A DNA stretch of 64,000 nt from the NCBI RefSeq assembly GCF_021044935.1, contig NZ_JAJNMP010000002.1, positions 992,001 to 1,056,000 of the forward strand. Reading direction: 5' to 3'. A program made the translations under genes and the position numbers. The first letter of the stretch is position 1. Every line of letters starts with the position of its first letter. The notes beneath the pieces are model-generated. The model was not told where the DNA came from. It did not search any database and saw only the letters and a program-made list of their open reading frames with translations. Shown here piece after piece: positions 1-8,606 of the stretch. This stretch comes from Agromyces cavernae (GTDB lineage Bacteria > Actinomycetota > Actinomycetes > Actinomycetales > Microbacteriaceae).

Positions 1-20
1 CGCCGCTCGCCTTCGCGCGT

Positions 21-569
21 TCAGCGCTCCCAGTCACGCTTCAGCAGTCCGTACACCCAGGTGTCGGACACGTCGCCGTTGACGATGCAGTCCTCGCGCA
101 GGGTCCCCTCGCGCACGAAGTCGAGCTTCTCGAGCACTCGGGCCGAGGCCGCGTTGCGGGTATCGGTCTCGGACTGGACCCGATTGAGATCGAGCGTGTC
201 GAAGGCCCATCCGAGGATGGCGCGCGCCGACTCGGTCGCATAGCCGTGGCCCCACGCCGCCTTGGTGAAGCAGTAGCCCAGGGAGGCGCTGCGAAAGTCC
301 GGGTTCCAGCTGTTGAAGGTGCACCAACCGATGAACGCCTGGTCGGCGACGCGCTCGATCGCTACGCGGGCACCACTGCCTTCCTCCGCCATCCGTCGGC
401 AGCCGTCCATGAAGCGCGCGATCGAGGCTCGGTCGACCCACGGCGGAGAGTCCCAATAGCGCAGCACCTCGGCGTCGCTCTGCAACGCGAAGAGCGCATC
501 GGCATCGTCGTCCGTGAACGGACGAAGTCGCAAGCGTTCGGTTTCCAAGGTCGGGGTCGGTAGTGCCAT
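21..569 (-). CDS. GNAT family N-acetyltransferase (RimJ/RimL-like)
   Basis: Predicted 182-residue cytoplasmic acetyl-CoA-dependent N-acetyltransferase of the RimJ/RimL type, which acetylates protein N-termini or small amines; the substrate cannot be told from sequence. It opens with the family-typical 'LETERLRLRPF' (about residues 8-18). The acetyl-CoA loop WGHGYATE is at 106-113, and the conserved Asn followed by 'ARVLEKLDF' is near 139-151. The ATG at 569 is chosen because GAGGG stands about eight bases before it; an ATG seven codons upstream would add residues outside the fold. A perfect hairpin separates it from the hydrolase gene upstream, so it probably has its own promoter. Confidence 0.88.
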   Translation of the reverse strand: MALPTPTLETERLRLRPFTDDDADALFALQSDAEVLRYWDSPPWVDRASIARFMDGCRRMAEEGSGARVAIERVADQAFIGWCTFNSWNPDFRSASLGYCFTKAAWGHGYATESARAILGWAFDTLDLNRVQSETDTRNAASARVLEKLDFVREGTLREDCIVNGDVSDTWVYGLLKRDWER

Positions 570-590
570 GGAGTCACCCTCGCAGGACAC

Positions 591-622
591 GGTTCGCCCT
601 GATCACTCGATCAGGGCGAACC
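591..622 (-). terminator. Perfect 14-bp inverted repeat, 4-nt loop
   Basis: Arms GGTTCGCCCTGATC (591-604) and its exact complement (609-622) enclose the loop ACTC. It lies just past the stop of the dienelactone-hydrolase-like gene and before the acetyltransferase gene. No U-tract follows, as is usual for high-GC actinobacterial hairpin terminators. Confidence 0.7.
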
Positions 623-652
623 GGAGTTCGATGACGCCACGCACCGCCGACC

Positions 653-1228
653 TCAGGGTCCGATCTCGGCGAGGAACCCCTTCACCCGCTCCATGAGCAG
701 TGCGGACGCCTCCGGGTCGTACGTGTCGAGCGAGGAGTCGGCGAAGAGATGCTGGTCGCCGGGGTAGACGAACAGCTCGGCGTGGCTCGTCGAGCCGACG
801 AGTTCGTGCGCGGCCGGCAGGTCCTCGTCGAAGAACTCGTCGCCCTCCTTGCCGTGGATCTGCACCGGCACCCCCTCGGGCCATACTCCCCCGAACTCCG
901 CGACCGGAATGCAAGAGTACATGAGCAGCGCCCCGCGGGCACCGGGCCGGGTCTGCGCGAATCGCTGGGCGATCATCACGCCGAACGAGAATCCGGCGTA
1001 GACGAGCTCAGTACCGAGCTCCTCCGCCGCGGCGGCGCCGCGCTCCCGGATGGCGTCGAGCCCTGTCTCGCGCGCGAATCCGAAACCCTCCTCGATGCTG
1101 CCGAACGTGCGCCCGTCGAACAGATCGGGCGTGTGCACGGTATGGCCGGCCTGTCGCAGGTCGTCGGCGAAGGCCTGCACACCGTCGGTCAGGCCCTGGA
1201 TGTGGTGGTACAGCAGCACTTCGGCCAT
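653..1228 (-). CDS. Dienelactone hydrolase family protein (alpha/beta hydrolase)
   Basis: A 191-residue alpha/beta hydrolase of the dienelactone hydrolase family, probably cytoplasmic. The nucleophile elbow GFSFGV (79-84) carries serine 81 where classical dienelactone hydrolases have cysteine. The likely catalytic histidine is in GDQHLF (H160). The acidic residue is less clear, with the segment 'HGKEGDEFFDE' around 125-135 as candidate. The substrate is unknown. It is divergent from an ArsR-type regulator whose start is 65 bases away, so control by that regulator is likely. The ATG at 1228 has GGAGGG about eleven bases upstream. Confidence 0.82.
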   Translation of the reverse strand: MAEVLLYHHIQGLTDGVQAFADDLRQAGHTVHTPDLFDGRTFGSIEEGFGFARETGLDAIRERGAAAAEELGTELVYAGFSFGVMIAQRFAQTRPGARGALLMYSCIPVAEFGGVWPEGVPVQIHGKEGDEFFDEDLPAAHELVGSTSHAELFVYPGDQHLFADSSLDTYDPEASALLMERVKGFLAEIGP

Positions 1229-1246
1229 GTCAGCGACTTCCCTCCG

Positions 1247-1270
1247 ATTGATCGATTCTTTTGGATCATT
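1247..1270. promoter_or_regulatory. Possible operator between divergent hydrolase and ArsR-type regulator
   Basis: An imperfect inverted repeat, ATTGATC (1247-1253) and GGATCATT (1263-1270), sits in the 65-base gap between the two divergent starts. The area is visibly richer in A and T than its surroundings. Its position suits an autoregulatory site, but binding is inferred. Confidence 0.35.
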
Positions 1271-1293
1271 CCACGATGCTAGTCTGTTCGGTC

Positions 1294-1857
1294 ATGGCGG
1301 ACAACCCTCCGGACTACGAGCTCGCCGATCGGATGGCACTGACCGAGCCGGCCCAGGTGAGAGCCATCGGCCACCCGGTCCGCACCATGATCCTGCAGCT
1401 CCTCCACGAGCGGGCTGCGACCGTCACCGAGTTGGCGGCGGCGATCGCACGCCCGAAGAGCACGGTCGCGCACCACGTGGACGTGCTCACCCGCAACGGC
1501 TTGCTCCGGGTGGTGCGCACGCGGAAGGTGCGGGCGATCGACGAACGCTTCTACGGGCGCACCGCGCGCATGTTCTCCGTGGCGGCGGAGCCGTCATCCA
1601 CCGGCGGAGCGGCGTCGGGCGACTTCAACGACTTCGAGGTCGCTGCACGCGAGTCTGCGACGGCGTTCGAGGAGGGAAGGCTCTGGGGCTTCATCCGGCA
1701 TGCGCGCATCTCGGAGGATCAGGCCTCCGAGTTCTGGGACCGCATGGCCGAACTGGTCGATGAGTTCGACCGACTGCCGAGGTCCGGCGAGACGGTCTAC
1801 GGGTTCGCGATCGGCATCTACCCCACCGCCTACCCGGCCCTACCGGCCGCAGAGTGA
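1294..1857 (+). CDS. ArsR-type winged-helix transcriptional regulator
   Basis: A 187-residue regulator with an N-terminal winged helix-turn-helix (about residues 15-85): 'IGHPVRTMILQLL', then the recognition region 'RPKSTVAHHVDVL' and a wing around 'VVRTRKVRAIDERFY'. This layout is typical of the ArsR/HTH_20 group. The C-terminal half has no ligand motif I recognise and no cysteine metal site. ATG 1294 is preferred; an in-frame TTG at 1261 would start inside the presumed operator. It probably controls itself and the divergent hydrolase gene. Confidence 0.8.
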   Translation: MADNPPDYELADRMALTEPAQVRAIGHPVRTMILQLLHERAATVTELAAAIARPKSTVAHHVDVLTRNGLLRVVRTRKVRAIDERFYGRTARMFSVAAEPSSTGGAASGDFNDFEVAARESATAFEEGRLWGFIRHARISEDQASEFWDRMAELVDEFDRLPRSGETVYGFAIGIYPTAYPALPAAE

Positions 1858-1891
1858 GGCCTGCCACTGCCGGCTTTACCCGCCCTCACGA

Positions 1892-1917
1892 GTTGAACCT
1901 GAACTCCACCACGTCGC
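1892..1917 (-). repeat. Second copy of the 3' end of ychF
   Basis: On the minus strand this 26-base block encodes DVVEFRFN, the same peptide as the end of YchF at 2524-2549, and is followed by a TCG codon and a TGA stop. The two blocks match at 23 of 26 bases, and all three differences are silent. The copies stand 632 bases apart in the same orientation and bracket two small membrane-protein genes. Confidence 0.6.
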
Positions 1918-1920
1918 GGC

Positions 1921-2205
1921 TCATCGCCTGCGACACGACCGCGGCCAGTTGCGAATCAGCGATCGAATCTTGAAGATCAAGTACACCGTCAACGTTGCGC
2001 TTGTCGCGCCAAAGCCAGCAACTGCGGCCCCAAGGGTGCCCTCTCCCCAACGGCCGCCTAGATCGATGGGTGCGCCCATGTCGCCGTCGACCTCAACCCA
2101 AACACTCGCCAGTCCGATCACGAAGATACCGAGGACGACAACGCTGACGGCAACGCTCGCCACTTCGCCGTAAGGCTTTTTCCTATCTCTGCGCCGACGA
2201 ATCAT
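1921..2205 (-). CDS. Small two-helix membrane protein, unknown
   Basis: A 94-residue protein that I do not recognise. A basic N-terminus (MIRRRRDRKK) is followed by a hydrophobic segment (about 15-35), a short acidic/glycine loop, and a second hydrophobic segment (about 58-78) ending in arginines; the positive-inside rule would place both ends in the cytoplasm. AAGAG lies six bases before the ATG. Base composition is less GC-rich than in flanking genes. It lies between the two copies of the ychF 3' end, so it may be part of an inserted segment. Coding status is moderately certain. Confidence 0.5.
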   Translation of the reverse strand: MIRRRRDRKKPYGEVASVAVSVVVLGIFVIGLASVWVEVDGDMGAPIDLGGRWGEGTLGAAVAGFGATSATLTVYLIFKIRSLIRNWPRSCRRR

Positions 2206-2260
2206 CGCATGCTCTTGGTTGCAAGAGGTGGTTTCATACGGAACCCGAGCACGTCACCGG

Positions 2261-2515
2261 TCATCGAAGCACTCCAGTCACTGCCGCGACTGCAACTCCG
2301 ATCCCGACGAGGCCGAACAGCACACCGCCGACTCGGTACCAGATGATGATCGCAGCACTCGGGGCGAATCGCTCGCGTAGCCGCTTCGTCGTTCGAGTAC
2401 GATCCATGTTCCGTCGGTAGATCGCCTCCATGCGCTCCGGATGCCGCACGAACACATATGCCAATCCGACTGCTAACACTCCCCAGAAGTACGCGAAAAC
2501 CTGAGGGCCGGACAT
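2261..2515 (-). CDS. Small two-helix membrane protein, unknown
   Basis: An 84-residue hypothetical protein starting two bases after the ychF stop, so it is probably read from the ychF transcript. Hydrophobic helices are at about 6-23 and 60-80, separated by an arginine-rich stretch (RRNMDRTRTTKRLRERF, about 34-50). No family is recognised. Like its neighbour at 1921 it is less GC-rich than the surrounding genes and lies within the interval bounded by the two ychF-end copies. An upstream extension of this frame exists but runs through ychF and is not credible. Confidence 0.55.
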   Translation of the reverse strand: MSGPQVFAYFWGVLAVGLAYVFVRHPERMEAIYRRNMDRTRTTKRLRERFAPSAAIIIWYRVGGVLFGLVGIGVAVAAVTGVLR

Positions 2516-2517
2516 CA

Positions 2518-3591
<1,074 letters not shown>

Positions 3592-3597
3592 GAGGGT

Positions 3598-4506
3598 CTA
3601 TCGTACCTGCGTCACGCCCGGGACATCCGTGCTCGCTCCCACCCGCCGTACGCGCAGCGTGAGGTACACCCCGACGACCACGACGGCGCCGCCGGCGAGC
3701 GCGACCGGATCGAGCGCCTGCCCGAGCAGCACGGCGATGGCGACGGTGAACACCGGCAGCAGGTTCAGGAACACCCCTGCCCGCGACGGGCCCGCCGCCG
3801 CTGCCCCGAGGTTCCACAGCGCGTAGCCGAGCATCGAGGGGAACAGCACGATGTACGCGAGCCCCGCGATCCCGGCTGCCGATTCGGGCAGCGTCACACC
3901 GGTCACCGCGATGAGCGGCAGCATCGTGACGACCGCGAACACCGACTGCACCGCGGTCGCCGTGATCGGCGGGGTCGCGAGGCGGCGCGCGACGAGCGAG
4001 TACGCGGTCCACGCGATGACGGATGCCACGACGAGGACATCGCCGAGGCGGAAGCCCTCAGCGACGAGCGACCCGAGGTCGCCCCCGGTGAGCACGATCA
4101 CGACGCCGACGAAGGCCACGGCGATGCCCACGATCTGCATACCCCGCAGGCGTTCCCGCAGGAAGAGCGCGGCGCCGAGCGCGATCATCGCCGGGTTGAT
4201 CGCCGAGATCACGCTCGCGGCGACGGCGCCGGTGAGCCCGAGCGCGCTGTAGAGCAGCAGGGTGTACCCGGTCAGTCCGAGCATCGACTGCAGCAGGTGC
4301 ATCGGCCATTCGCGCACTGCTGTTCGCCAATCGGGCCGCTCGATCGCCCAGGCGAGCAGAAGCAGCGGCACGGCCGCGAACGCCCAGCGCCAGAACGTGA
4401 GCGACACCGGTGAGACCTCGGACGTGACCATCTCGCCGAAGACGTAGTTGCCCGCCCAGAAGAGGTTGGCGAGGACCAGGAACAGGATGACCCGACCGCG
4501 CTTCAT
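3598..4506 (-). CDS. EamA family (DMT superfamily) transporter
   Basis: A 302-residue inner-membrane exporter with about ten hydrophobic segments forming two EamA repeats. The first repeat begins 'VILFLVLANLFWAGNYVFGEMV' in pieces across residues 6-27, with the typical FW-GNY pattern; the second starts near residue 150 ('VLVVASVIAWTAYSLVARR' region). The family exports amino acids, metabolites or drugs, and the substrate is unknown. Its stop lies six bases before the start of ychF on the same strand, but ychF has its own promoter-like hexamer. The ATG at 4506 follows TAGAAT by six bases, fitting a leaderless message. Confidence 0.92.
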   Translation of the reverse strand: MKRGRVILFLVLANLFWAGNYVFGEMVTSEVSPVSLTFWRWAFAAVPLLLLAWAIERPDWRTAVREWPMHLLQSMLGLTGYTLLLYSALGLTGAVAASVISAINPAMIALGAALFLRERLRGMQIVGIAVAFVGVVIVLTGGDLGSLVAEGFRLGDVLVVASVIAWTAYSLVARRLATPPITATAVQSVFAVVTMLPLIAVTGVTLPESAAGIAGLAYIVLFPSMLGYALWNLGAAAAGPSRAGVFLNLLPVFTVAIAVLLGQALDPVALAGGAVVVVGVYLTLRVRRVGASTDVPGVTQVR

Positions 4507-4512
4507 CCCGCG

Positions 4513-4518
4513 ATTCTA
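4513..4518 (-). promoter_or_regulatory. -10 hexamer TAGAAT of the EamA transporter gene
   Basis: TAGAAT on the minus strand, then CGCGGG, then the ATG of the transporter. The predicted transcription start falls on or beside the A of the start codon. Confidence 0.6.
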
Positions 4519-4622
4519 CGGGCGGGGCGGATCAGCCGTTCCTCGTGCGTTGCAACCGGTCGGGCCGGGATCGTTATCCGAGCGTCATCCAGTCGTGACA
4601 GGAGATCCGCCATCATAAATGG

Positions 4623-5306
4623 ATGAGGACACTCCGTTTCGCCGCGGTCGCGCTCGCCGCTGTCGCACTCACCGGCTGCGCCGCAGCCGCCGCCGGACCG
4701 AGCACTCCGTCGCCGACCGCCGTAGTGACCGAGACGCCGACTCCCGCCCCCGAGCCGGTCGCCGCCGAGATCGTCGTGAGCGGCGTCGGCTTCACGCTCG
4801 TCGACACCGCCGGCGAGACGGTCTTCACGCACGCCTGGGCCGACGAGGTCGCGCCCGCGGTCGCCGCCCTCACTGGGGCGTTCCAGTCCGAACCGACGAT
4901 GTCGCTGCGCGACGGGTCGGGCGGGCACTTCGCGGACTTCGACCTATATACGTGGGGCGCTTTCACCCTCGGCGACGCGGTCGACCTCGAGAAGCCGCGA
5001 GCCGACTACTTCCTGCCCTCGCTGGTCGAGGTCACCGAGCCCGAGGTCGCAGGCATCACCGTGGTGACATCGAGCGGGTTCGCCGTCGGTTCCACGGTGG
5101 CGGCCGTCAGCGAGGTCGAGCCCCTTGTCCGCGAGGCGCGCGACGCCGACGACTACTTCGAGTACCGGGTCGACCCCGAAGACCCCGCCCTCGTACCCCC
5201 GGCCCCTGGCGGGGAGACCACAGACATGGTGGGCCTGCAGGCCGATGCGACCGACACGACCATCACCCTCCTCAAGGCACCCGTGCTCTCGTACTACCCG
5301 TTCTGA
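4623..5306 (+). CDS. Hypothetical secreted lipoprotein
   Basis: A 227-residue lipoprotein precursor. The signal peptide has a lipobox LTGC with the modified cysteine at about residue 19, so the mature protein should be anchored to the outer face of the membrane. It is followed by a Ser/Thr/Pro/Ala-rich linker and an acidic extracellular domain with no cysteine pair and no family I recognise. The body is rich in Asp, Glu and Val and may be a single beta-rich domain. The start is the ATG at 4623; an out-of-frame ATG at 4619 overlaps it. It converges with the methyltransferase gene downstream. Confidence 0.85.
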   Translation: MRTLRFAAVALAAVALTGCAAAAAGPSTPSPTAVVTETPTPAPEPVAAEIVVSGVGFTLVDTAGETVFTHAWADEVAPAVAALTGAFQSEPTMSLRDGSGGHFADFDLYTWGAFTLGDAVDLEKPRADYFLPSLVEVTEPEVAGITVVTSSGFAVGSTVAAVSEVEPLVREARDADDYFEYRVDPEDPALVPPAPGGETTDMVGLQADATDTTITLLKAPVLSYYPF

Positions 5307-5325
5307 TCGCGCGGGCGCCCGACCG

Positions 5326-6117
5326 TTATCCGATCAGCCGCGTGCGGTAGCAGTGCGTGACATACGGCACCTCGAGCTCGTCGGCGCCGGCGAGGTCGGG
5401 ATGGGTCTCGAGCAGGGTCTCGAGGGCGGCGAGCATCGCGTGCTGCTCGGCCTTGCTCGCGGTGATGAAGTACGAGCGCGATCGAACGAGATCGAGGAAC
5501 CGCTGCCGGGACATCCGCTCGACCCATTCGACCGTGTGCTCCTCGATGGCGCCGAACGGCGGCCCGACCTTGACGTACGTCTCGAACGTTGCGCTCGCGT
5601 CGTGACGCTCGTGCATGATCTCGCCGGCCTGGCGAAGCCAATCGGCACGGATGTCGCGACTGTTCCACACGAGACCGAGCACGCCGCCCGGCCGCAGGAC
5701 CCGGGCGATCTCGGGGACCGCGCGCGCGGGGAGGAACCAGTGCCAGGCCTGACCGGCGACGACGGCGTCGACCGAACGGTCTTCGAGAGGGATGTCCTCG
5801 GCCGTGCCGAGGATGCGCGGCACGCCGGGCACCGCGATCTCGAGCTCCTCGAGCATCTCCTCGACGGGGTCGACGGCGATGACGTCGCGGTCGAGTTCGA
5901 CGAGCGCCTCGGTGAGCTTGCCGGTGCCGGCGCCGAGGTCGAGCACACGCGCCGCGTCGCCGACGAGCCATTCGATCGCCGCCGAGGGGTACCCGGGGCG
6001 CGACCGGTGGTACACCGAGGCCGCCGCACCGAAGGAACGCGCAGACCTGACCGTCGCCGGATCTCCCGGGTCGGCCACGAGTCCGCCGCGTGTCGCGTCC
6101 GACCGCTCATCGCCCAT
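5326..6117 (-). CDS. Class I SAM-dependent methyltransferase
   Basis: A 263-residue methyltransferase of the Methyltransf_11/UbiE-like group. Motif I is VLDLGAGTGK at about 52-61, motif II has the acidic 'VIAVDPVEEML' about 20 residues later, and 'VVAGQAWHWF' and 'RVLRPGGVLGLVWNSRD' follow in order, the last being the usual post-motif. The methyl acceptor is unknown. The start at 6117 is chosen because GAGAGGG stands seven bases upstream; longer frames back to 6174 lack a ribosome site. Two 37-bp repeats lie upstream. It faces the lipoprotein gene. Confidence 0.9.
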   Translation of the reverse strand: MGDERSDATRGGLVADPGDPATVRSARSFGAAASVYHRSRPGYPSAAIEWLVGDAARVLDLGAGTGKLTEALVELDRDVIAVDPVEEMLEELEIAVPGVPRILGTAEDIPLEDRSVDAVVAGQAWHWFLPARAVPEIARVLRPGGVLGLVWNSRDIRADWLRQAGEIMHERHDASATFETYVKVGPPFGAIEEHTVEWVERMSRQRFLDLVRSRSYFITASKAEQHAMLAALETLLETHPDLAGADELEVPYVTHCYRTRLIG

Positions 6118-6189
6118 GAAGTGCCCTCTCGTCGTCGCCGCCGCCGGTGCCATTCCACGCCCTGCGTGCGGCATCCGTCAACCTTCGTC

Positions 6190-6263
6190 GGTCGATGAGC
6201 GACGAAGTCGCATCTCGAGACCCGCCGGTCGAGCAGCGACGAAGTCGCGTCTCGAGACCCGCC
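6190..6263. repeat. Two direct copies of a 37-bp element
   Basis: Copies at 6190-6226 and 6227-6263 lie head to tail and differ at only a few bases. Each contains the self-complementary core GCGACGAAGTCGC and ends in CTCGAGACCCGCC. The same theme (GGTTGAG-type start, palindromic core, CGTCTCGA end) recurs at 26106-26142 and 62410-62498, so these belong to a dispersed intergenic repeat family. Confidence 0.8.
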
Positions 6264-6309
6264 GCTGCGCAACCGGGGCCGTGTCCGACCGCCGTGCGAC
6301 GATACGTGC

Positions 6310-6927
6310 GTGCCAGTGGACTTCACCGCGATCGATTTCGAAACCGCCAACTCCTCTGGCGCCTCAGCCTGCTCGGTGGGCCTCGTCAAGGTGCGCGACG
6401 GACGTGTCGTCGACCGCGTGCACTGGTACATCAGGCCGCCGTTCCCGCACGACGAGTTCTCGCAGTGGAACGTGCGCATCCACGGCATCACGCCGGCGAT
6501 GGTGGCGGATGCCCCGGGGTGGGGCACCCGCGTCGCAGGGCTGCGCGAGTTCGCGGGCGACGACGTGCTCGTCGCGCACAACGCAGGGTTCGACATGGGC
6601 GTCATCGTCAAGGCTTCAGAGGCGCTGGGCATCCCCGTGCCCGACTACCGCTCGCTGTGCAGCCTGCAGGTCGCGAGGCGCACGTACCACCTCGACTCGT
6701 ACCGGCTGCCCGTTGCGGCGAGGGCCGCCGGCTTCGAGGATTTCTCGCACCACGACGCGCTCGCCGACGCCGAGGCCTGCGCGGCGATCGTCGTGCACGC
6801 GGCGGCACGCCACGAGGCGGGCGACATCGAGCAGCTCGCGCACATCACGCGCGTCCGGCTCGGAGCGATCGGGCCCGTCGCGCTCCGCGACGACCGCGCC
6901 GCGCACGGTCCGATGGCGCTGCAGTAG
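6310..6927 (+). CDS. DEDDh 3'-5' exonuclease (DnaQ/epsilon-like)
   Basis: A 205-residue stand-alone exonuclease of the DnaQ superfamily, expected to remove nucleotides from 3' ends of DNA or RNA using two metal ions. ExoI motif DFET is at residues 8-11. The ExoII region has 'HNAGFDMGVI' (about 91-100) with its aspartate. ExoIII is 'HHDALADAEA' (about 149-158), with the histidine and aspartate of the DEDDh class. 'GITPAMVADAP' is the usual connecting segment. GTG 6310 is the only reasonable start. It lacks a polymerase, helicase or GIY-YIG domain, so its role is probably repair or RNA turnover. Confidence 0.92.
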   Translation: MPVDFTAIDFETANSSGASACSVGLVKVRDGRVVDRVHWYIRPPFPHDEFSQWNVRIHGITPAMVADAPGWGTRVAGLREFAGDDVLVAHNAGFDMGVIVKASEALGIPVPDYRSLCSLQVARRTYHLDSYRLPVAARAAGFEDFSHHDALADAEACAAIVVHAAARHEAGDIEQLAHITRVRLGAIGPVALRDDRAAHGPMALQ

Positions 6928-6938
6928 CCAGGCGGTCC

Positions 6939-7913
6939 TCAGACCGGGTGCGCGTAGCGGGCGGCGATCGCCGCGGCGCGGTCGCGCAGGAAGTCGCGCA
7001 ACGACTGCGGGGCCAGGGCTTCCGCGTCCGTGCCGAGTTGCCACAGCGCCCATTCGGCGTGCCGTGAGTCTTGGAAGGTCGCCTCCAGCAGCAGCCAGCC
7101 GTTCTCGTCGGCTTCCTCCACGAGAACGGCCAGCGCCGTGTCCACCAACTCCGCTCGCCGCGTCGGGTGCAGTCGTACGCGCACCGCGACCTGCTCGCCG
7201 CCGGTCCGGAACTGCGTGCTGCGCTCCTGCCAGATCTGCTCCAGGTCGACGCGGTCGGGTCGCTGCGCCCGCTCGGGAAGCTCCTCGGCGGCCAGGATCC
7301 GTGACAGCCGGTACGTGCGATCCGCGCCGGACGTCGTGGCCAGCAGGTATCCCTTGTCGCGCACAGTGACGAGTCCGATCGGGTCGACCGTGCGCCACCT
7401 CGGGGCACGATCCACCGCTGCGTAGTGGATGCGCAGTCTGCGACCGGCGAGCACCGCACGCCGGACCTCGACCATGACGGCCTCGGGCACGTCCTCGGTG
7501 ACGTGTCGGCGTGCGAGCAGGTCGGTGGCCGGGTCGACGAGGAATCGCTCGGCCACGTCGACGGCGGTGACCTGGTGGCTGTCGGGCAGCGCGTCGACCA
7601 CCTTGCGCATGGCCGAGGCGAGCGCTGAACCCAGGCCGAACACCTGCTCACCGCGCTTCGATCCGGCGGTCAGCAGGGCGAGGGCCTCGTCGTGGTTCAG
7701 GCCGGTGAGCTCGGTCCGGAAACCGGGCAGCAACTCGAACCCGCCGTGCCTGCCGCGCTCGGCATAGACCGGAACCCCTGCCGCGGACAGCGCCTCGATG
7801 TCGCGCAGCACGGTGCGGGTGGAGACCTCGAGCTCGCGGGCCAGCGTCTCTGCGGAGAGCCGACCGCGCTGGCGCAGCATCAGCACCAGCGAGACGAGAC
7901 GATCGGCGCGCAT
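6939..7913 (-). CDS. WYL-domain transcriptional regulator (YafY/DeoR-like)
   Basis: A 324-residue regulator. The N-terminal winged helix (1-60) contains 'LSAETLARELEVSTRTVLRDI' split over 19-39. A central WYL domain (about 145-220) carries 'DPIGLVTVRDKGYLLA', in which the signature tripeptide appears as GYL. The C-terminal WCX region follows with 'AVRVRLHP' and an ending 'LRDFLRDRAAAIAARYAHPV'. WYL domains sense nucleotides or nucleic acids in studied cases. It is divergent from ridA, a likely target. TAGCCT six bases before the ATG suggests a leaderless message. Confidence 0.92.
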   Translation of the reverse strand: MRADRLVSLVLMLRQRGRLSAETLARELEVSTRTVLRDIEALSAAGVPVYAERGRHGGFELLPGFRTELTGLNHDEALALLTAGSKRGEQVFGLGSALASAMRKVVDALPDSHQVTAVDVAERFLVDPATDLLARRHVTEDVPEAVMVEVRRAVLAGRRLRIHYAAVDRAPRWRTVDPIGLVTVRDKGYLLATTSGADRTYRLSRILAAEELPERAQRPDRVDLEQIWQERSTQFRTGGEQVAVRVRLHPTRRAELVDTALAVLVEEADENGWLLLEATFQDSRHAEWALWQLGTDAEALAPQSLRDFLRDRAAAIAARYAHPV

Positions 7914-7919
7914 GCCGAA

Positions 7920-7925
7920 AGGCTA
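7920..7925 (-). promoter_or_regulatory. -10 hexamer TAGCCT of the WYL regulator
   Basis: TAGCCT on the minus strand, followed by TTCGGC and the ATG at 7913. It lies in the 136-base divergent gap shared with ridA. Confidence 0.5.
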
Positions 7926-8049
7926 GCGAAATACCTGACAGAGGATGTCGTGATTCATTGGAAGGCTCGTGATGCGGCCTCGAATCCGGCGGCTCCCGAG
8001 CCGACGGACGTGCGCCGTTCCCAAAGGATCGAATGGAGCTGATGCAGCG

Positions 8050-8445
8050 ATGGAACGAGTGGCAGTCAACCCGGTGACGTGGTCGGCGGAGATGGGATTC
8101 AATCAGGGGGAGGTCGTCTCCGGGCACTCTCGGACCCTGTACATCTCGGGGCAGACCGCGATGAACGGCGACGGCATCCCCCAGCACGACGACGACCTGG
8201 CGGCGCAGTTGGCGCTGAGCATCGACAACCTCGAGGCCGTGCTCGGTGAGGCCGGCATGTCCCTCGCGAACCTGGTGCGCCTCAACGTCTACACCACCGA
8301 TGTCGATGCGCTGTTCCCGCACTACGGCGTGCTGGCGTCGCGGTTGGGCGCCGCCGGGGTGGCGCCGACCACCACGATGCTCGGGGTGATGCGGCTGGCG
8401 ATCCCCGGCCAGATGGTCGAGCTCGAGGGGACCGCCGTCGGGTGA
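8050..8445 (+). CDS. RidA family protein (enamine/imine deaminase)
   Basis: A 131-residue member of the RidA/YjgF family, trimeric cytoplasmic proteins that hydrolyse reactive 2-aminoacrylate-type enamines formed by PLP enzymes such as threonine dehydratase, which is also encoded in this window. Typical elements are 'LYISGQTAMNGDG' in the middle, 'NLEAVLGEAGM', and 'LVRLNVYTTDVD'. The arginine of 'VRLNVY' occupies the conserved substrate-binding position. The end 'MVELEGTAV' also fits. Start ATG 8050 gives family length, with GGAGC about ten bases upstream; the frame is open further upstream but without similarity to the fold. Confidence 0.92.
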   Translation: MERVAVNPVTWSAEMGFNQGEVVSGHSRTLYISGQTAMNGDGIPQHDDDLAAQLALSIDNLEAVLGEAGMSLANLVRLNVYTTDVDALFPHYGVLASRLGAAGVAPTTTMLGVMRLAIPGQMVELEGTAVG

Positions 8446-8453
8446 TACGCGCC

Positions 8454-8501
8454 CGCCGCCGCTGCTCGGGCCGATCGAAACCGGCGCGAGCAGCGGGGCG
8501 G
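8454..8501 (+). terminator. Hairpin after ridA
   Basis: CCGCTGCTCG at 8459-8468 pairs exactly with 8487-8496, and GC-rich flanks extend the stem. It begins nine bases after the ridA stop codon and precedes rmuC. Confidence 0.6.
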
Positions 8502-8606
8502 TGGGTGAATTCGGATGCTCGGGTGCTGATTGCGGATCCGCGCGTCATGCGCACTCGCCGCGAGCCGAACCGTCCGATGTCGGCGGCCGCTGCGACACTC
8601 GATGAC

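Noticed and set aside
6190-6263. The two direct repeats as the start of a CRISPR array
   Set aside because: The copies abut with no spacers, there are only two, and related elements occur singly elsewhere.
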